This document shows, in pieces, positions 9,628-19,982 of a DNA stretch of 64,000 nucleotides. Where the stretch lies: assembly GCF_017354985.1 (NCBI RefSeq), contig NZ_CP071501.1, positions 887,501 to 951,500 of the forward strand, given 5' to 3'. How positions within the stretch are numbered: position 1 is the stretch's first letter; each line of letters starts with the position of its first letter. This DNA is from Shewanella cyperi (GTDB lineage Bacteria > Pseudomonadota > Gammaproteobacteria > Enterobacterales > Shewanellaceae). The position numbers and the translations under genes are program-made. The notes beneath the pieces are model-generated. The model was not told the DNA's origin. It searched no databases and saw only the letters and a list, made by a program, of their open reading frames with translations.

Positions 9628-10527
9628 TCAGAAGTTGAAGGCCACTTTCAGGCGGATTTCCTGCTCGGTTTTCTCGATCAGGTGCAGATCCGTATCCTGA
9701 CCATCGAACTGCTCACCACCACCGGCCAGTTGCGGCAACCAGGTCAGGGTTGCCCACCAGTTGGCGCTGCCGTAGTGCAGGGAAGGGCCGGCAAACCAGG
9801 ACCAGCGCTCCTGACCCACTTCGGTTTCAAATTCGGTTTCGTACAGCACTTCGGCGCTGACAAACCAGTTGGGGGCGAAGCGGTAGCTCAGACCGGTGCC
9901 GAACTTGAGTTCGATTTCCATTTCAGGATCGGTTGGCCAATCAAAGTCTTCCGGCAGGTTATTGATGGCGGCGCGATCGGCATAGGTGGCTTCAACAGCC
10001 ATGTTGCCAACCCAAACCAGCTCACCTTCGAGCATGTACTTCTGGGTTTGCAGTCCCATTTCCAGTGACAGTGTGTCCTTGTCATAGCCCGAGTGCTTGT
10101 CGACCCAGTCATAGTCCAGCGACAGGGAGGCCTGCAGGCCCAGATCATCCTTGGCGGGGCTGAGGAACATGTAGGCCATGCCGAGCTCTGCACCCGAGGT
10201 CTTGAAACCTATGTTCTTGTCACCGGGCAGGTAACCATCAACGCTCAAACCCTTGGCGTCCAGGGACATGAATTTGGCCGAGGCGGACACGGAGAACTTG
10301 TCGCTGTAGCCGTATTCCAGCTCGGTTTCATAGTCTATGCCCTGGTAGCTGCCGATGCTTTTGCCATCGCGTACCGTGACTTTTTGGTACAGCTCTACCG
10401 CATCCTTGGGCAGGGATTCAGCCCCTTTTACATAGCCGAACAGGTCTTCACCGGCTTGGGCATTTTGCATCAGGGCGCCTGTAATGATCATTGCCAACGC
10501 ACTGAGTTTTAACGAAGTTGTTTTCAT
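9628..10527 (-). CDS. outer-membrane beta-barrel protein (possibly DUF6662), first gene of the Fur-linked operon
   Basis: A 299-residue protein with a clear signal peptide (cleavage near NAQA/GED). The mature chain is rich in alternating polar and aromatic strands, including repeated YGYSDKFSVSAS and LSYRFAPNWFVSAEV-type segments, and ends in VAFNF with a terminal phenylalanine, the signature of BAM-inserted barrels. It resembles the family I recall as DUF6662. It is not TonB-dependent: no plug domain or TonB box is seen and it is too short. It is followed by FMN-binding, ApbE and membrane genes, and a Fur box overlaps its promoter, so a role in iron or electron handling at the cell surface is a reasonable inference. 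Confidence 0.78.
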   Translation of the reverse strand: MKTTSLKLSALAMIITGALMQNAQAGEDLFGYVKGAESLPKDAVELYQKVTVRDGKSIGSYQGIDYETELEYGYSDKFSVSASAKFMSLDAKGLSVDGYLPGDKNIGFKTSGAELGMAYMFLSPAKDDLGLQASLSLDYDWVDKHSGYDKDTLSLEMGLQTQKYMLEGELVWVGNMAVEATYADRAAINNLPEDFDWPTDPEMEIELKFGTGLSYRFAPNWFVSAEVLYETEFETEVGQERWSWFAGPSLHYGSANWWATLTWLPQLAGGGEQFDGQDTDLHLIEKTEQEIRLKVAFNF

Positions 10528-10569
10528 TATTTCCTTTTCCCCATCTTGGAATATCAGTTGATGGCGCGA

Positions 10570-10598
10570 ATTGTATAGAGAACTTAATCTAAATGCAA
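10570..10598 (-). promoter_or_regulatory. sigma-70 promoter of the OMP-FMN-ApbE operon
   Basis: Read on the minus strand, TTGCAT (10598-10593) and TACAAT (10575-10570) are separated by 17 bp. The -10 matches consensus at five of six positions and the -35 at three. The start would fall about 35 bp upstream of the barrel gene's ATG. The Fur box covers the -35. Confidence 0.55.
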
Positions 10599-10608
10599 AT
10601 CACTATCA
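10594..10608. promoter_or_regulatory. Fur box
   Basis: TGCAAATCACTATCA matches the 7-1-7 Fur consensus TGATAATNATTATCA at 12 of 14 fixed positions. It overlaps the -35 of the minus-strand operon and lies about 120 bp upstream of fumC, so iron-loaded Fur would be expected to repress the operon and perhaps fumC. Fur control of the iron-free fumarase is known in other gammaproteobacteria. Confidence 0.65.
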
Positions 10609-10727
10609 TTAAGATCATTGTAAATCTCATCGGGCTGTGGCAGGGAAGGGGCGGGTGCCCCGAGCCTGAACTAACATGGGTAGAAGAAGCCTGGGTTGGC
10701 CGGGCTCAGGCATCAGGAATCTGTGTG

Positions 10728-12101
10728 ATGGAAACCCGGATTGAACGCGACAGCATGGGTCAGGTCGCCGTGCCGAAAGAGGCACTTTATGGTGCCCAGA
10801 CCCAGAGGGCGGTGGATAACTTTCCCATCAGCGGCACGCCCATGCCCAAGGCTTTCATTCAGTCGCTGTTGCAGATAAAGGCCGCTGCGGCGAGGGCCAA
10901 TGCCCACCTGGGAGTATTGGCTCCGGATTGCGCCCATGCCATTGCCGAAGCCGCCCTGTCCCTGGCCCGCAATGACAGGCTAATGCAGCACTTCCCGGTG
11001 GACGTATTCCAAACCGGCTCAGGCACCAGCAGTAATATGAACGCCAACGAGGTACTGGCCAGTTTGGCGGCCATAGGTCTGGGACGCCCCGTCAGCGCCA
11101 ACGATGAGGTCAACCAAAGCCAGAGCAGCAATGATGTGATCCCAAGCTGCATCCATGTGGCGGCCGCCAAGGCTTTGGCAACCGAGCTGTTGCCGGCGCT
11201 GGAGCAGCTTAAATCCAGCATTCGGACCAAGGCCACCGGTCTGTCCGGTTCAATCAAAACCGGCCGCACCCACTTGATGGATGCCATGCCTGTGCGCCTG
11301 AGCCAGAGCCTGGAGACCTGGGCCAGTCAGCTGGATGCCCAGGCGCTGCAACTCCAATCCCATTTGCAGGCGGTGCAAAATTTGCCCCAGGGTGGCACAG
11401 CCGTGGGTACCGGGGTTAATGCACCCCCAGGCTTTTCCCGGACCTTTTGCGATGAGCTGAATCTAATTACCGGCCTGGGCTTTCAACCGGCCGCCAATCT
11501 GTTTACCTATATCGCCAGTCAGGACGCGGCGGTGGCTTTGTCGGGTCAGCTCAAGTCCCTGGCGGTGACCCTGATGAAAATTGCCAACGATCTGCGCTGG
11601 ATGAACTCCGGCCCCCTGTCCGGTCTTGGGGAAATCCGTTTGCCGGCGCTGCAGCCCGGCTCTTCCATTATGCCGGGCAAGGTGAATCCTGTGATCCCCG
11701 AGGCGGTGGCCATGGTCGCCGCTCAGGTGATAGGCAATGATGCCTGTATCACGGTTGCCGGTCAGTCGGGGAATTTTGAACTCAATGTGATGCTGCCCGT
11801 TATAGCCCATAACCTGCTGTCCAGTCTGCAACTCTTGAGCAAGGCCATGGTGACGCTGGCCGACAAGGCCATTGCCGGTTTCGAGGTCTGTGATGACAGA
11901 TTGGCGCGGGATCTGGCCCGTAATCCGATCTTGGTGACAGCGCTCAATCCCGTCATCGGTTACGCCAAGTCGGCGGAGATTGCCAAACGGGCCTATGCCG
12001 AGGGCAGGCCGATACTGGAAGTGGCAGCGGAAATGACCGACATGGATAAGGAAGAGCTGGCGCGATTGCTGGATCCCGCCCGCCTCACGGGACAGGAGTA
12101 A
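10728..12101 (+). CDS. fumC: fumarate hydratase, class II (iron-independent)
   Basis: A 457-residue class II fumarase, which interconverts fumarate and malate without an Fe-S cluster. Signatures are ALYGAQTQRAVDNF at the N-terminus, FQTGSGTSSNMNANEV near residue 100, the conserved GRTHLMDA and the fumarate-lyase motif GSSIMPGKVNP near 320. I chose the ATG at 10728 with AGGA upstream; the longer frame would start before any ribosome site. It is divergent from a Fur-linked operon, and the Fur box between them fits the use of FumC when iron is short and Fe-S fumarases fail. A strong hairpin terminator follows. Confidence 0.96.
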   Translation: METRIERDSMGQVAVPKEALYGAQTQRAVDNFPISGTPMPKAFIQSLLQIKAAAARANAHLGVLAPDCAHAIAEAALSLARNDRLMQHFPVDVFQTGSGTSSNMNANEVLASLAAIGLGRPVSANDEVNQSQSSNDVIPSCIHVAAAKALATELLPALEQLKSSIRTKATGLSGSIKTGRTHLMDAMPVRLSQSLETWASQLDAQALQLQSHLQAVQNLPQGGTAVGTGVNAPPGFSRTFCDELNLITGLGFQPAANLFTYIASQDAAVALSGQLKSLAVTLMKIANDLRWMNSGPLSGLGEIRLPALQPGSSIMPGKVNPVIPEAVAMVAAQVIGNDACITVAGQSGNFELNVMLPVIAHNLLSSLQLLSKAMVTLADKAIAGFEVCDDRLARDLARNPILVTALNPVIGYAKSAEIAKRAYAEGRPILEVAAEMTDMDKEELARLLDPARLTGQE

Positions 12102-12112
12102 ACACAGAAAGC

Positions 12113-12140
12113 AAAAACGCCTGCAGAAGCAGGCGTTTTT
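12113..12140 (+). terminator. intrinsic terminator after fumC
   Basis: AAAAACGCCTGC and GCAGGCGTTTTT form a perfect 12-bp stem with an AGAA loop, 11 bp after the fumC stop codon. The A-rich and T-rich flanks make it usable from both strands, and it also separates fumC from the opposing tRNA. Confidence 0.85.
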
Positions 12141-12150
12141 GGCTGGAATA

Positions 12151-12227
12151 TGGTGGCCCCTCACGGACTTGAACCGTGGACCTAACGATTATGAGTCGTG
12201 TGCTCTAACCAACTGAGCTAAGGGGCC
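12151..12227 (-). tRNA. ileX: tRNA-Ile2 (CAU anticodon, lysidine-modified)
   Basis: The minus strand folds into a 77-nt tRNA with encoded CCA. The anticodon loop reads CTCATAA, so the gene anticodon is CAU. The acceptor stem starts GGCCCCTTAGCTCAG and ends GGGGCCACCA, as in E. coli ileX, and differs from elongator tRNA-Met (GGCTACG...) and initiator tRNA. I therefore call it tRNA-Ile2, whose C34 is converted to lysidine by TilS to read AUA. A generic scan may label it tRNA-Met. Confidence 0.85.
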
Positions 12228-12407
12228 GGCGCTTTTTGGATGTGACTCCACTCAAGCGGGTTGCAGTATACGAAGTTTGTCAGCGCTTGTCACCCGTGAA
12301 TATTGGCAAAATTTCACTCTGAATGTTCAAGTGGTTATCTGTTAATCAACTGGATTTACACGGCTTGTCCATGCGGCCGGGAGAGGGGCAGGGCAGTGGC
12401 AACGAGG

Positions 12408-12445
12408 CCAAAGAAAAAGCCGCCCTTGGGCGGCTTTTTCTTTGG
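12408..12445. terminator. bidirectional terminator after rpoD
   Basis: A 17-bp perfect stem (CCAAAGAAAAAGCCGCC and its complement) with a CTTG loop begins 6 bp past the rpoD stop codon. The T-rich arm is present in both directions; on the minus strand it ends the rpsU-yqeY-dnaG-rpoD transcript. Confidence 0.85.
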
Positions 12446-12451
12446 CTGGAA

Positions 12452-14311
<1,860 letters not shown>

Positions 14312-14426
14312 CCAAGTTGGGTAACTGTTACAACGACGGACGGCGCCCCACGGGCGACGTCGCGCAAATCGTCAATTATAGCCATCTGCCTAAGGCTGTG
14401 CCAGAGTTTGAAGCTGGTTTTTTGTT

Positions 14427-16154
14427 TCACTTCAAGCCCTTCATCACAGTGATAAGCTTTTGGAGTTGCAGCTTTTCTTCCCTGGTCAGGTCGGGTTTCA
14501 TGCTCAACTCCTGGTAGCGCTGTTCTATATATTGGTTGTTCAACCAAATCAGCGCTTTTCGGAATTCCTGCTGCAAGTTCTCGTCTGCTACCTGATGTTC
14601 CCACTGGGCCAGTTTTTTCAGGGGATTCCAGTGTTCGCTCTCCCTGAACTGCTCAAGCAGCTGTGCGCTGTTAATGGCTTGCGGCCGGGTCAATTCCAAC
14701 AGCAGGTTAAGTAATTCTATACCTGCCATCTTAAGGTGCTCCAACGCCGGTTGCTTGGGTAAACCCTGTCCCAACGCCGGATGCTGGACCAAGAGGGCAA
14801 TGGCCAACCTAAGCGGTGTACCACGGCCCTTGAGGCCCTTTTGACCCAGTGCCTGCGAAGCCGGTTTGGTTTGCAAACCAAGCTTTTTCTTAAGATCCTC
14901 ACTGCTGTTCATGCCCAGTTTGTGGGCCAGATCTTCCAGCAGCAGATTGGCAAGCACTGTGTCTTTAATCTTTTCAATCAGGGCAATGGCCTGTTTGGCA
15001 AGGTTGCCCTTGTCGGCGCCGTATTTGTCCGTGAGGGTGGCAAACAGATAATCCTGCAGCGATTGTGCCTGGGCTATCTGTTCCTCAAAGGCGTCTTTTC
15101 CTATCTTGCGTACCAGTGAATCGGGATCTTCTCCCTGATCCAAAAACATAAACTTGACTCTGTCACCGGGCTTGAGCAGCGGCAGTGCGGTATCCAATGC
15201 CCGCCAGGCGGCCTCGAAACCGGCCTTGTCACCGTCGTAGCAACAAACCACTTCTTTGGCGCTGCGCAGTAACAACTGAAACTGCTCCGCCGTGGTGGAA
15301 GTGCCGAGCGACGCCACCGCATAGTCGAGTCCGAACTGGGCCAGGGCCACCACGTCCATATAACCTTCGACTATCAAAACCCGCTGAGGGTCCCGGTGTT
15401 TTTGTTTCAATTCATAAAGGCCGTAAAGCTCATTGCCCTTATGGAAAATCGGGGTTTCCGGCGAATTAAGGTACTTGGGCGTGCCATCCCCCAATACCCG
15501 ACCACCGAAACCTATAACCCGACCGCGGCGGTCGCGGATGGGGAACATCAGCCGATCGCGGAAGCGGTCGTAGCGTTTGCCGCCGTCATTCTCAATCAGC
15601 ATGCCGGCAGTGAGCAACTTGTCCAGGGCGTCCTGGTTCTGGCGATAGCGACCAAGCAGGCCGCCCCAGCCTTCGGGGGCAAAGCCGATGCCGAAATCGC
15701 TGATGACCTCGGCAGACAGACCGCGCTTGTCCAAATAGGCCTGGACCCGCTGGCGGTCGGCATGTTGCCTGAGCTGACTCTGATAAAACAGCGCAGCTTC
15801 TTCCATCAACTGGTACAGATCCCGGCTCAGGCCTTCATCGCGACGGGGGCCTGAGCCCTGCTCGCGGGGCACATCCAGGCCCAGCTGGCCAGCCAGTTCT
15901 TCTATGGCATCAACAAATTCAAGCCGTTCATATTCCATGACAAAGTCGATGGCATTGCCATGGGCGCCACAGCCGAAGCAATGGTAGAACTGCTTGTCGC
16001 GACTGACGGTAAAGGAGGGTGATTTTTCGCTATGAAAAGGACAACAGGCCGAGTAATTTTTACCCGCCTTTTTCAAGGGCACCTTGCGGTCGATTAACTC
16101 GACTATGTCGGTGCGGGCTATCAGATCATTGATGAAATCACGGGGTATTGCCAT
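14427..16154 (-). CDS. dnaG: DNA primase
   Basis: A 575-residue primase that makes RNA primers for the replication fork. The N-terminal CHC2 zinc finger is visible (CCPFHSEKSPSF then FYHCFGCGAHGNAI, residues about 38-70). The TOPRIM core has VLIVEGYMDVVALAQFG near 260 and CYDGDKAG near 305. The C-terminal helicase-binding domain is recognisable but diverged. It lies between yqeY and rpoD in the macromolecular synthesis operon; a hairpin upstream may reduce its expression relative to rpsU. Confidence 0.97.
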   Translation of the reverse strand: MAIPRDFINDLIARTDIVELIDRKVPLKKAGKNYSACCPFHSEKSPSFTVSRDKQFYHCFGCGAHGNAIDFVMEYERLEFVDAIEELAGQLGLDVPREQGSGPRRDEGLSRDLYQLMEEAALFYQSQLRQHADRQRVQAYLDKRGLSAEVISDFGIGFAPEGWGGLLGRYRQNQDALDKLLTAGMLIENDGGKRYDRFRDRLMFPIRDRRGRVIGFGGRVLGDGTPKYLNSPETPIFHKGNELYGLYELKQKHRDPQRVLIVEGYMDVVALAQFGLDYAVASLGTSTTAEQFQLLLRSAKEVVCCYDGDKAGFEAAWRALDTALPLLKPGDRVKFMFLDQGEDPDSLVRKIGKDAFEEQIAQAQSLQDYLFATLTDKYGADKGNLAKQAIALIEKIKDTVLANLLLEDLAHKLGMNSSEDLKKKLGLQTKPASQALGQKGLKGRGTPLRLAIALLVQHPALGQGLPKQPALEHLKMAGIELLNLLLELTRPQAINSAQLLEQFRESEHWNPLKKLAQWEHQVADENLQQEFRKALIWLNNQYIEQRYQELSMKPDLTREEKLQLQKLITVMKGLK

Positions 16155-16180
16155 CAGGTTGCCAAATTACGCCGGTCGAT

Positions 16181-16218
16181 CAATAAAACAAACAAGCCGC
16201 GCAGATGCACGGCTTGTT
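16181..16218 (-). terminator. partial terminator/attenuator between yqeY and dnaG
   Basis: On the minus strand AACAAGCCG (16218-16210) and CGGCTTGTT (16199-16191) form a 9-bp stem, extended by a small inner GC pairing, followed by TGTTTTATTG. It sits 18 bp past the yqeY stop. In E. coli a weak terminator in the same place, between rpsU and dnaG, keeps primase scarce while S21 is abundant, so I infer the same role here. Confidence 0.65.
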
Positions 16219-16235
16219 CATACACTGTGAACCTA

Positions 16236-16679
16236 TTACTGCAGTTTGGCACGAATTCGGGGGCCTATGGCTCCCAAATCTGCGCGTCCCTGCACTTTCG
16301 GCTTCAGTGCTCCCATTACTTTGCCCATGTCCGCGATAGAGGCGGCACCGACTTCAGCGATAGTGGCGTCGATCAGCGAGGCAATTTCTTCCTCGGTGAG
16401 CGGTGTAGGCAGGAAAGCTTCAATGACCTTGATTTCCGCTGCTTCCACCTCAGCCAAATCGCTGCGACCCGCTGCCTCATATTGGGCTATGGAGTCGCGG
16501 CGCTGCTTGACCATCTTGGTCAGTACAGCCAGTACTTGCTCATCGGTCAGAGTTTCGCGGGTATCCACTTCAATCTGCTTGATGGCGGCAAGGGCCAGAC
16601 GAATAGTGCCCAGGCGAGCCTTGTCTTTAGCAACAAGTGCCTGTTTCATTTCGTCTTTAAGCTGTTCTGTCAGGCTCAT
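16236..16679 (-). CDS. yqeY: GatB/YqeY domain protein
   Basis: A 147-residue protein of the YqeY family, which resembles the C-terminal tRNA-binding domain of GatB. Motifs are LKDEMKQALVAKDKARLGTI at the N-terminus, IAQYEAAGRSDLAEVEAAEI near residue 80 and IADMGKVMGALKPK near 120. Its role is unproven; tRNA or amidotransferase-related binding is assumed. The gene lies 6 bp downstream of rpsU, inserted into the operon that in E. coli is simply rpsU-dnaG-rpoD. Confidence 0.9.
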   Translation of the reverse strand: MSLTEQLKDEMKQALVAKDKARLGTIRLALAAIKQIEVDTRETLTDEQVLAVLTKMVKQRRDSIAQYEAAGRSDLAEVEAAEIKVIEAFLPTPLTEEEIASLIDATIAEVGAASIADMGKVMGALKPKVQGRADLGAIGPRIRAKLQ

Positions 16680-16685
16680 ACGGGA

Positions 16686-16901
16686 TTAGTATAAACGTAC
16701 GCGACGTGCGTTTTCGCGAGAAAGCTTCTTGGCCAGACGCTTAACTGCAGCGGCCTTGGCGCGCTTACGGGCAGTAGTTGGCTTCTCGTAGAATTCACGA
16801 GCACGCACGTCAGCCAGGATACCTGCTTTTTCACAAGAGCGCTTGAAACGACGCAGAGCTACGTCGAATGGTTCGTTTTCACGTACTTTAATAATTGGCA
16901 T
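16686..16901 (-). CDS. rpsU: 30S ribosomal protein S21
   Basis: A 71-residue, strongly basic protein that matches S21 over its full length ([20 protein letters not shown] at the N-terminus, arginine/lysine-rich C-terminus ending NARRVRLY). S21 binds the 30S platform and helps initiation. It is the first gene of the macromolecular synthesis operon, has a well-formed promoter about 90 bp upstream and is divergent from tsaD, as in E. coli. Confidence 0.98.
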   Translation of the reverse strand: MPIIKVRENEPFDVALRRFKRSCEKAGILADVRAREFYEKPTTARKRAKAAAVKRLAKKLSRENARRVRLY

Positions 16902-16989
16902 ACGCCATCACCCCTTAGGTGTAGATTTGTATTGACTCGGATAAGGTTGGTCGACCCATCCTCGCCAAGAGGATTTAAAATGGTGCGGA

Positions 16990-17019
16990 ATTTTACACTG
17001 ACCGCTTAGACATTGTAAA
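16990..17019 (-). promoter_or_regulatory. promoter of the rpsU operon
   Basis: On the minus strand TTTACA (17019-17014) and TAAAAT (16995-16990) are 18 bp apart. Both are five-of-six matches to the sigma-70 consensus. The start would leave a leader of about 80 nt before rpsU. Confidence 0.6.
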
Positions 17020-17112
17020 CCCCAAAACGAGATTCATGCCTCACTTTGGCTGGTCAAGCGCGGCGGTGACGGGTAGAATTGGCCGCCTTGCCAGAGGAGA
17101 TAAAGAGAAACG

Positions 17113-18126
17113 ATGCGGGTTCTGGGTATTGAGACTTCCTGTGACGAAACGGGAATAGCCATATATGACGATCAACTGGGATTGCTGTCGCACACCTTGT
17201 ACAGCCAGGTTAAACTGCACGCCGATTACGGCGGTGTGGTGCCGGAGTTGGCCTCCAGGGATCATGTGCGCAAAATTGTGCCGCTTATCCGTGAGGCGCT
17301 GAAAAACGCCGACACCCGTATCGAAGATCTCGATGGCATCTGCTTTACCAAGGGGCCGGGTCTTATCGGTGCCCTGTTGGTGGGTGCCTGTGTTGGCCGT
17401 GCCCTGGCCTATGCCTGGAACCTGCCGGCGGTAGGCGTGCATCACATGGAAGGCCATTTGCTCGCGCCCATGCTGGAAGACGAGGCGCCTGAGTTTCCCT
17501 TTGTGGCACTGCTGGTGTCCGGCGGTCACTCCATGTTGGTGAAGGTGGATGGCATTGGCCAGTATGAAGTGCTGGGCGAGTCCATTGACGATGCCGCCGG
17601 TGAAGCCTTCGACAAAACCGCCAAGCTGATGGGCCTGGATTATCCCGGAGGCCCAAGACTGGCCAAGCTTGCCGCCTCTGGATTGCCGTCTCATTATAAA
17701 TTTCCCCGTCCCATGACAGACAGACCGGGACTGGATTTCAGCTTTTCAGGCCTCAAGACCTTTGTGGCCAACACCATAGCCGCCGAGCCCGATGATCCGC
17801 AGACCCGCGCCAATATCGCCCGCGCCTTTGAAGAAGCCGTGGTGGATACCCTGGCCATCAAGTGTCGCCGCGCCCTGGAGCAGACGGGTTACAAGCGTCT
17901 GGTCATCGCCGGTGGTGTGAGCGCCAACCTGAGACTGAGGGCCGGGCTGGCCGAGCTGATGCAAAAACTCGGTGGCAAGGTGTACTACCCCAGGGGGGAA
18001 TTCTGTACCGATAATGGCGCCATGATTGCCTATGCGGGGCTGCAGCGGCTCAAGGCCGGTCAGGTGGAAGATCTCGCGGTCAAGGGCCAACCCCGCTGGC
18101 CCCTGGACAGCCTGCCTGCGGTCTGA
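17113..18126 (+). CDS. tsaD: tRNA N6-threonylcarbamoyladenosine transferase TsaD
   Basis: A 337-residue ASKHA-fold enzyme that, with TsaB and TsaE, transfers threonylcarbamoyl to A37 of ANN-decoding tRNAs. Signatures are [16 protein letters not shown] at the N-terminus, the metal-binding HHMEGH near residue 110, LVSGGHSML near 135 and [12 protein letters not shown] near 265. The ribosome site AGAGGAG precedes the ATG. It is divergent from rpsU and closes with a strong hairpin shared with plsY. Confidence 0.98.
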   Translation: MRVLGIETSCDETGIAIYDDQLGLLSHTLYSQVKLHADYGGVVPELASRDHVRKIVPLIREALKNADTRIEDLDGICFTKGPGLIGALLVGACVGRALAYAWNLPAVGVHHMEGHLLAPMLEDEAPEFPFVALLVSGGHSMLVKVDGIGQYEVLGESIDDAAGEAFDKTAKLMGLDYPGGPRLAKLAASGLPSHYKFPRPMTDRPGLDFSFSGLKTFVANTIAAEPDDPQTRANIARAFEEAVVDTLAIKCRRALEQTGYKRLVIAGGVSANLRLRAGLAELMQKLGGKVYYPRGEFCTDNGAMIAYAGLQRLKAGQVEDLAVKGQPRWPLDSLPAV

Positions 18127-18135
18127 TTGGCTTGA

Positions 18136-18169
18136 AATAAAAAACGGCGCCTTGGCGCCGTTTTTTATT
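18136..18169. terminator. bidirectional terminator between tsaD and plsY
   Basis: AATAAAAAACGGCGCC and its complement form a 16-bp arm pair with a 2-nt centre, between the convergent ends of tsaD and plsY. A-rich and T-rich outer parts give a T-tract in both directions. Confidence 0.85.
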
Positions 18170-18207
18170 GGAATTTTTATTGCTTGCAATCAATTGCTTG
18201 AAAGCAA

Positions 18208-18813
18208 TCAGCTGCGGCGTTTACGGGACACCTTGCTTTCTTCACCCCGCAGCAGTCGCTGAATGTTGTCCTTGTGGCGGATGACAATCAGGGTCGACAG
18301 CATGGCCACCGGCAGAGTAAACCTGTCGTCCAGCCACCAGGTATAGATGGGAGCCAGAAATGCCGTCAGCAGCGCCGCCAGCGAGGAATAGCGGCTGATA
18401 AATACCAGCACCAGCCAGGTGATCACCAGCAAGATTGCCAGGGTACCACCAATTGGGGCTATGGCACCGAAGGCGGTGGCTACACCCTTGCCGCCCTTGA
18501 AACCAAAGAATATGGGGAAGATATGTCCCAGGCAGGCGGCGATGGCGATCACCCCCAGCCAAACGGATTCTATGCCGAGCTTATAGGCCACCCAGCTGGG
18601 GATGGCGCCCTTGAGCATATCGAATAACAGTACCATGGCAGCGGAGCTGGCGCCGCCGATACGCAACACGTTGGTGGCGCCGGGATTCCCTGAGCCCTGG
18701 CTGCGCGGATCCGGCAATCCCCGCAGGCGACAGACCAAGATAGCACTGGACACTGAGCCTGCCAGGTAGGCCGTGACTATCATCAGAGCAATCAGTGCAA
18801 TTTCGCTGGTCAA
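18208..18813 (-). CDS. plsY: glycerol-3-phosphate acyltransferase PlsY
   Basis: A 201-residue membrane protein with five or more hydrophobic helices. It acylates glycerol-3-phosphate from acyl-phosphate made by PlsX, the first step of phospholipid synthesis. Family motifs are [12 protein letters not shown] near residue 40 and [10 protein letters not shown] near 105. The start codon is TTG at 18813, with AAGGA well placed upstream; the first ATG is ten codons later. It is monocistronic, divergent from folB. Confidence 0.95.
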   Translation of the reverse strand: MTSEIALIALMIVTAYLAGSVSSAILVCRLRGLPDPRSQGSGNPGATNVLRIGGASSAAMVLLFDMLKGAIPSWVAYKLGIESVWLGVIAIAACLGHIFPIFFGFKGGKGVATAFGAIAPIGGTLAILLVITWLVLVFISRYSSLAALLTAFLAPIYTWWLDDRFTLPVAMLSTLIVIRHKDNIQRLLRGEESKVSRKRRS

Positions 18814-19084
18814 ATTGGTTTCCTTACACGTCTTGGGGTATTATCGCGGCCTGTTGGAGCGGGGGCTGCATTCCCGGGTTCGGCCTGGAACTGATACCTT
18901 GAACCGCTCCGCAAATCGCCGGCGACGCCTTAACGGAGTGCCGGGCGGTAAATCTTATCCTTCAAGGCCTTATCCTAACTGGCTTGGGCCCTGATCGAAA
19001 GCTCAATTAATCGATTGTGAGCCCATGCGCCGCCGATTATACCGGCTTTGTGTGCCACAGCTTATCTGACCTCAGGAGACACAG

Positions 19085-19438
19085 ATGGATAAAGTGCTGA
19101 TCCGTGAGTTGCGCATAGACACAGTCATAGGCATCTACGACTGGGAAAAGCAGATCCACCAGAGTCTGTTGTTGGATTTGGATATGGCCTGGGATAACCG
19201 TTTACCCGGCAGCACAGATGATTACCGCCATGCCCTGTGCTACGAAACAGTCTCCAAGCGCATAGTCGAGCTGGTGACGGCCCAGCCCATCGAACTTATC
19301 GAGACGGTGGCCGAGATGACCGCCAATTGTCTGATGACAGAGTTCGGGGTGCTGTGGGTCAAGGTGCGGGTGATGAAGCCCGGCGCCGTACCCTCGGCCA
19401 CCGCCGTTGGGGTTGAAATCGAGCGCGGCCATTGCTGA
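19085..19438 (+). CDS. folB: dihydroneopterin aldolase
   Basis: A 117-residue protein of the FolB tunnelling fold, which converts dihydroneopterin to 6-hydroxymethyl-dihydropterin in folate synthesis. Typical stretches are MDKVLIRELRIDTVIGIYDW at the N-terminus, YETVSKRIVELV near residue 57 and LIETVAEMTANCLM near 75. folK follows after 40 bp, so the two pterin steps are probably co-transcribed. Confidence 0.96.
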   Translation: MDKVLIRELRIDTVIGIYDWEKQIHQSLLLDLDMAWDNRLPGSTDDYRHALCYETVSKRIVELVTAQPIELIETVAEMTANCLMTEFGVLWVKVRVMKPGAVPSATAVGVEIERGHC

Positions 19439-19478
19439 TGCCGCGGCGTTTTGACTGCAACAGGGGATAGAAATACTG

Positions 19479-19967
19479 ATGGCAAGGATTTATATCAGCG
19501 TCGGCAGCAACATCAATCCACAGCACTATGTGCGTGAGGCACGTCGTTTGCTGGCCGAGGTTTTCGGCGAGCTTAGCTTGTCGCCCGTATATGAAAGTGA
19601 AGCGGTTGGCTTTGACGGCGGTCACTTCCTTAATCTGGTGATAGGTGCCGACACAGATCTTGATGTCGCCCAGGTGGTGGCCCAATGCAAACGCATTGAG
19701 CTGGAGCAGGGCCGGGATCCGCAGGCGCGCAAATTCAGCTCCCGCACCCTGGATCTCGACCTCCTGCTTTACGATCAATGTGTGTGTACCGTACCGGTGG
19801 AACTGCCGCGGGCCGAGATAGTCAAAAACGCATTCGTGCTTTGGCCGCTGGCGGATCTCGCTCCCGAAACCCAGCATCCCCTCACGGGACTGAGTTTTGC
19901 CGCCATGTGGCAGGCATTTGATAAACAAAGCCAAAAATTGTGGCCGATAGACTTTAACTGGAACTGA
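19479..19967 (+). CDS. folK: 2-amino-4-hydroxy-6-hydroxymethyldihydropteridine pyrophosphokinase
   Basis: A 162-residue HPPK that transfers pyrophosphate from ATP to the pterin made by FolB. The N-terminal IYISVGSNINP and the Mg-binding SRTLDLDLLLYD near residue 90 are clear. The usual basic segment before that motif reads RDPQARKFSSRTLD here instead of the E. coli RH...GPRTLD, a divergent form also typical of this Shewanella-type branch. It sits between folB and uppP. Confidence 0.93.
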   Translation: MARIYISVGSNINPQHYVREARRLLAEVFGELSLSPVYESEAVGFDGGHFLNLVIGADTDLDVAQVVAQCKRIELEQGRDPQARKFSSRTLDLDLLLYDQCVCTVPVELPRAEIVKNAFVLWPLADLAPETQHPLTGLSFAAMWQAFDKQSQKLWPIDFNWN

Positions 19968-19982
19968 TCCCCAAGGAATTTC

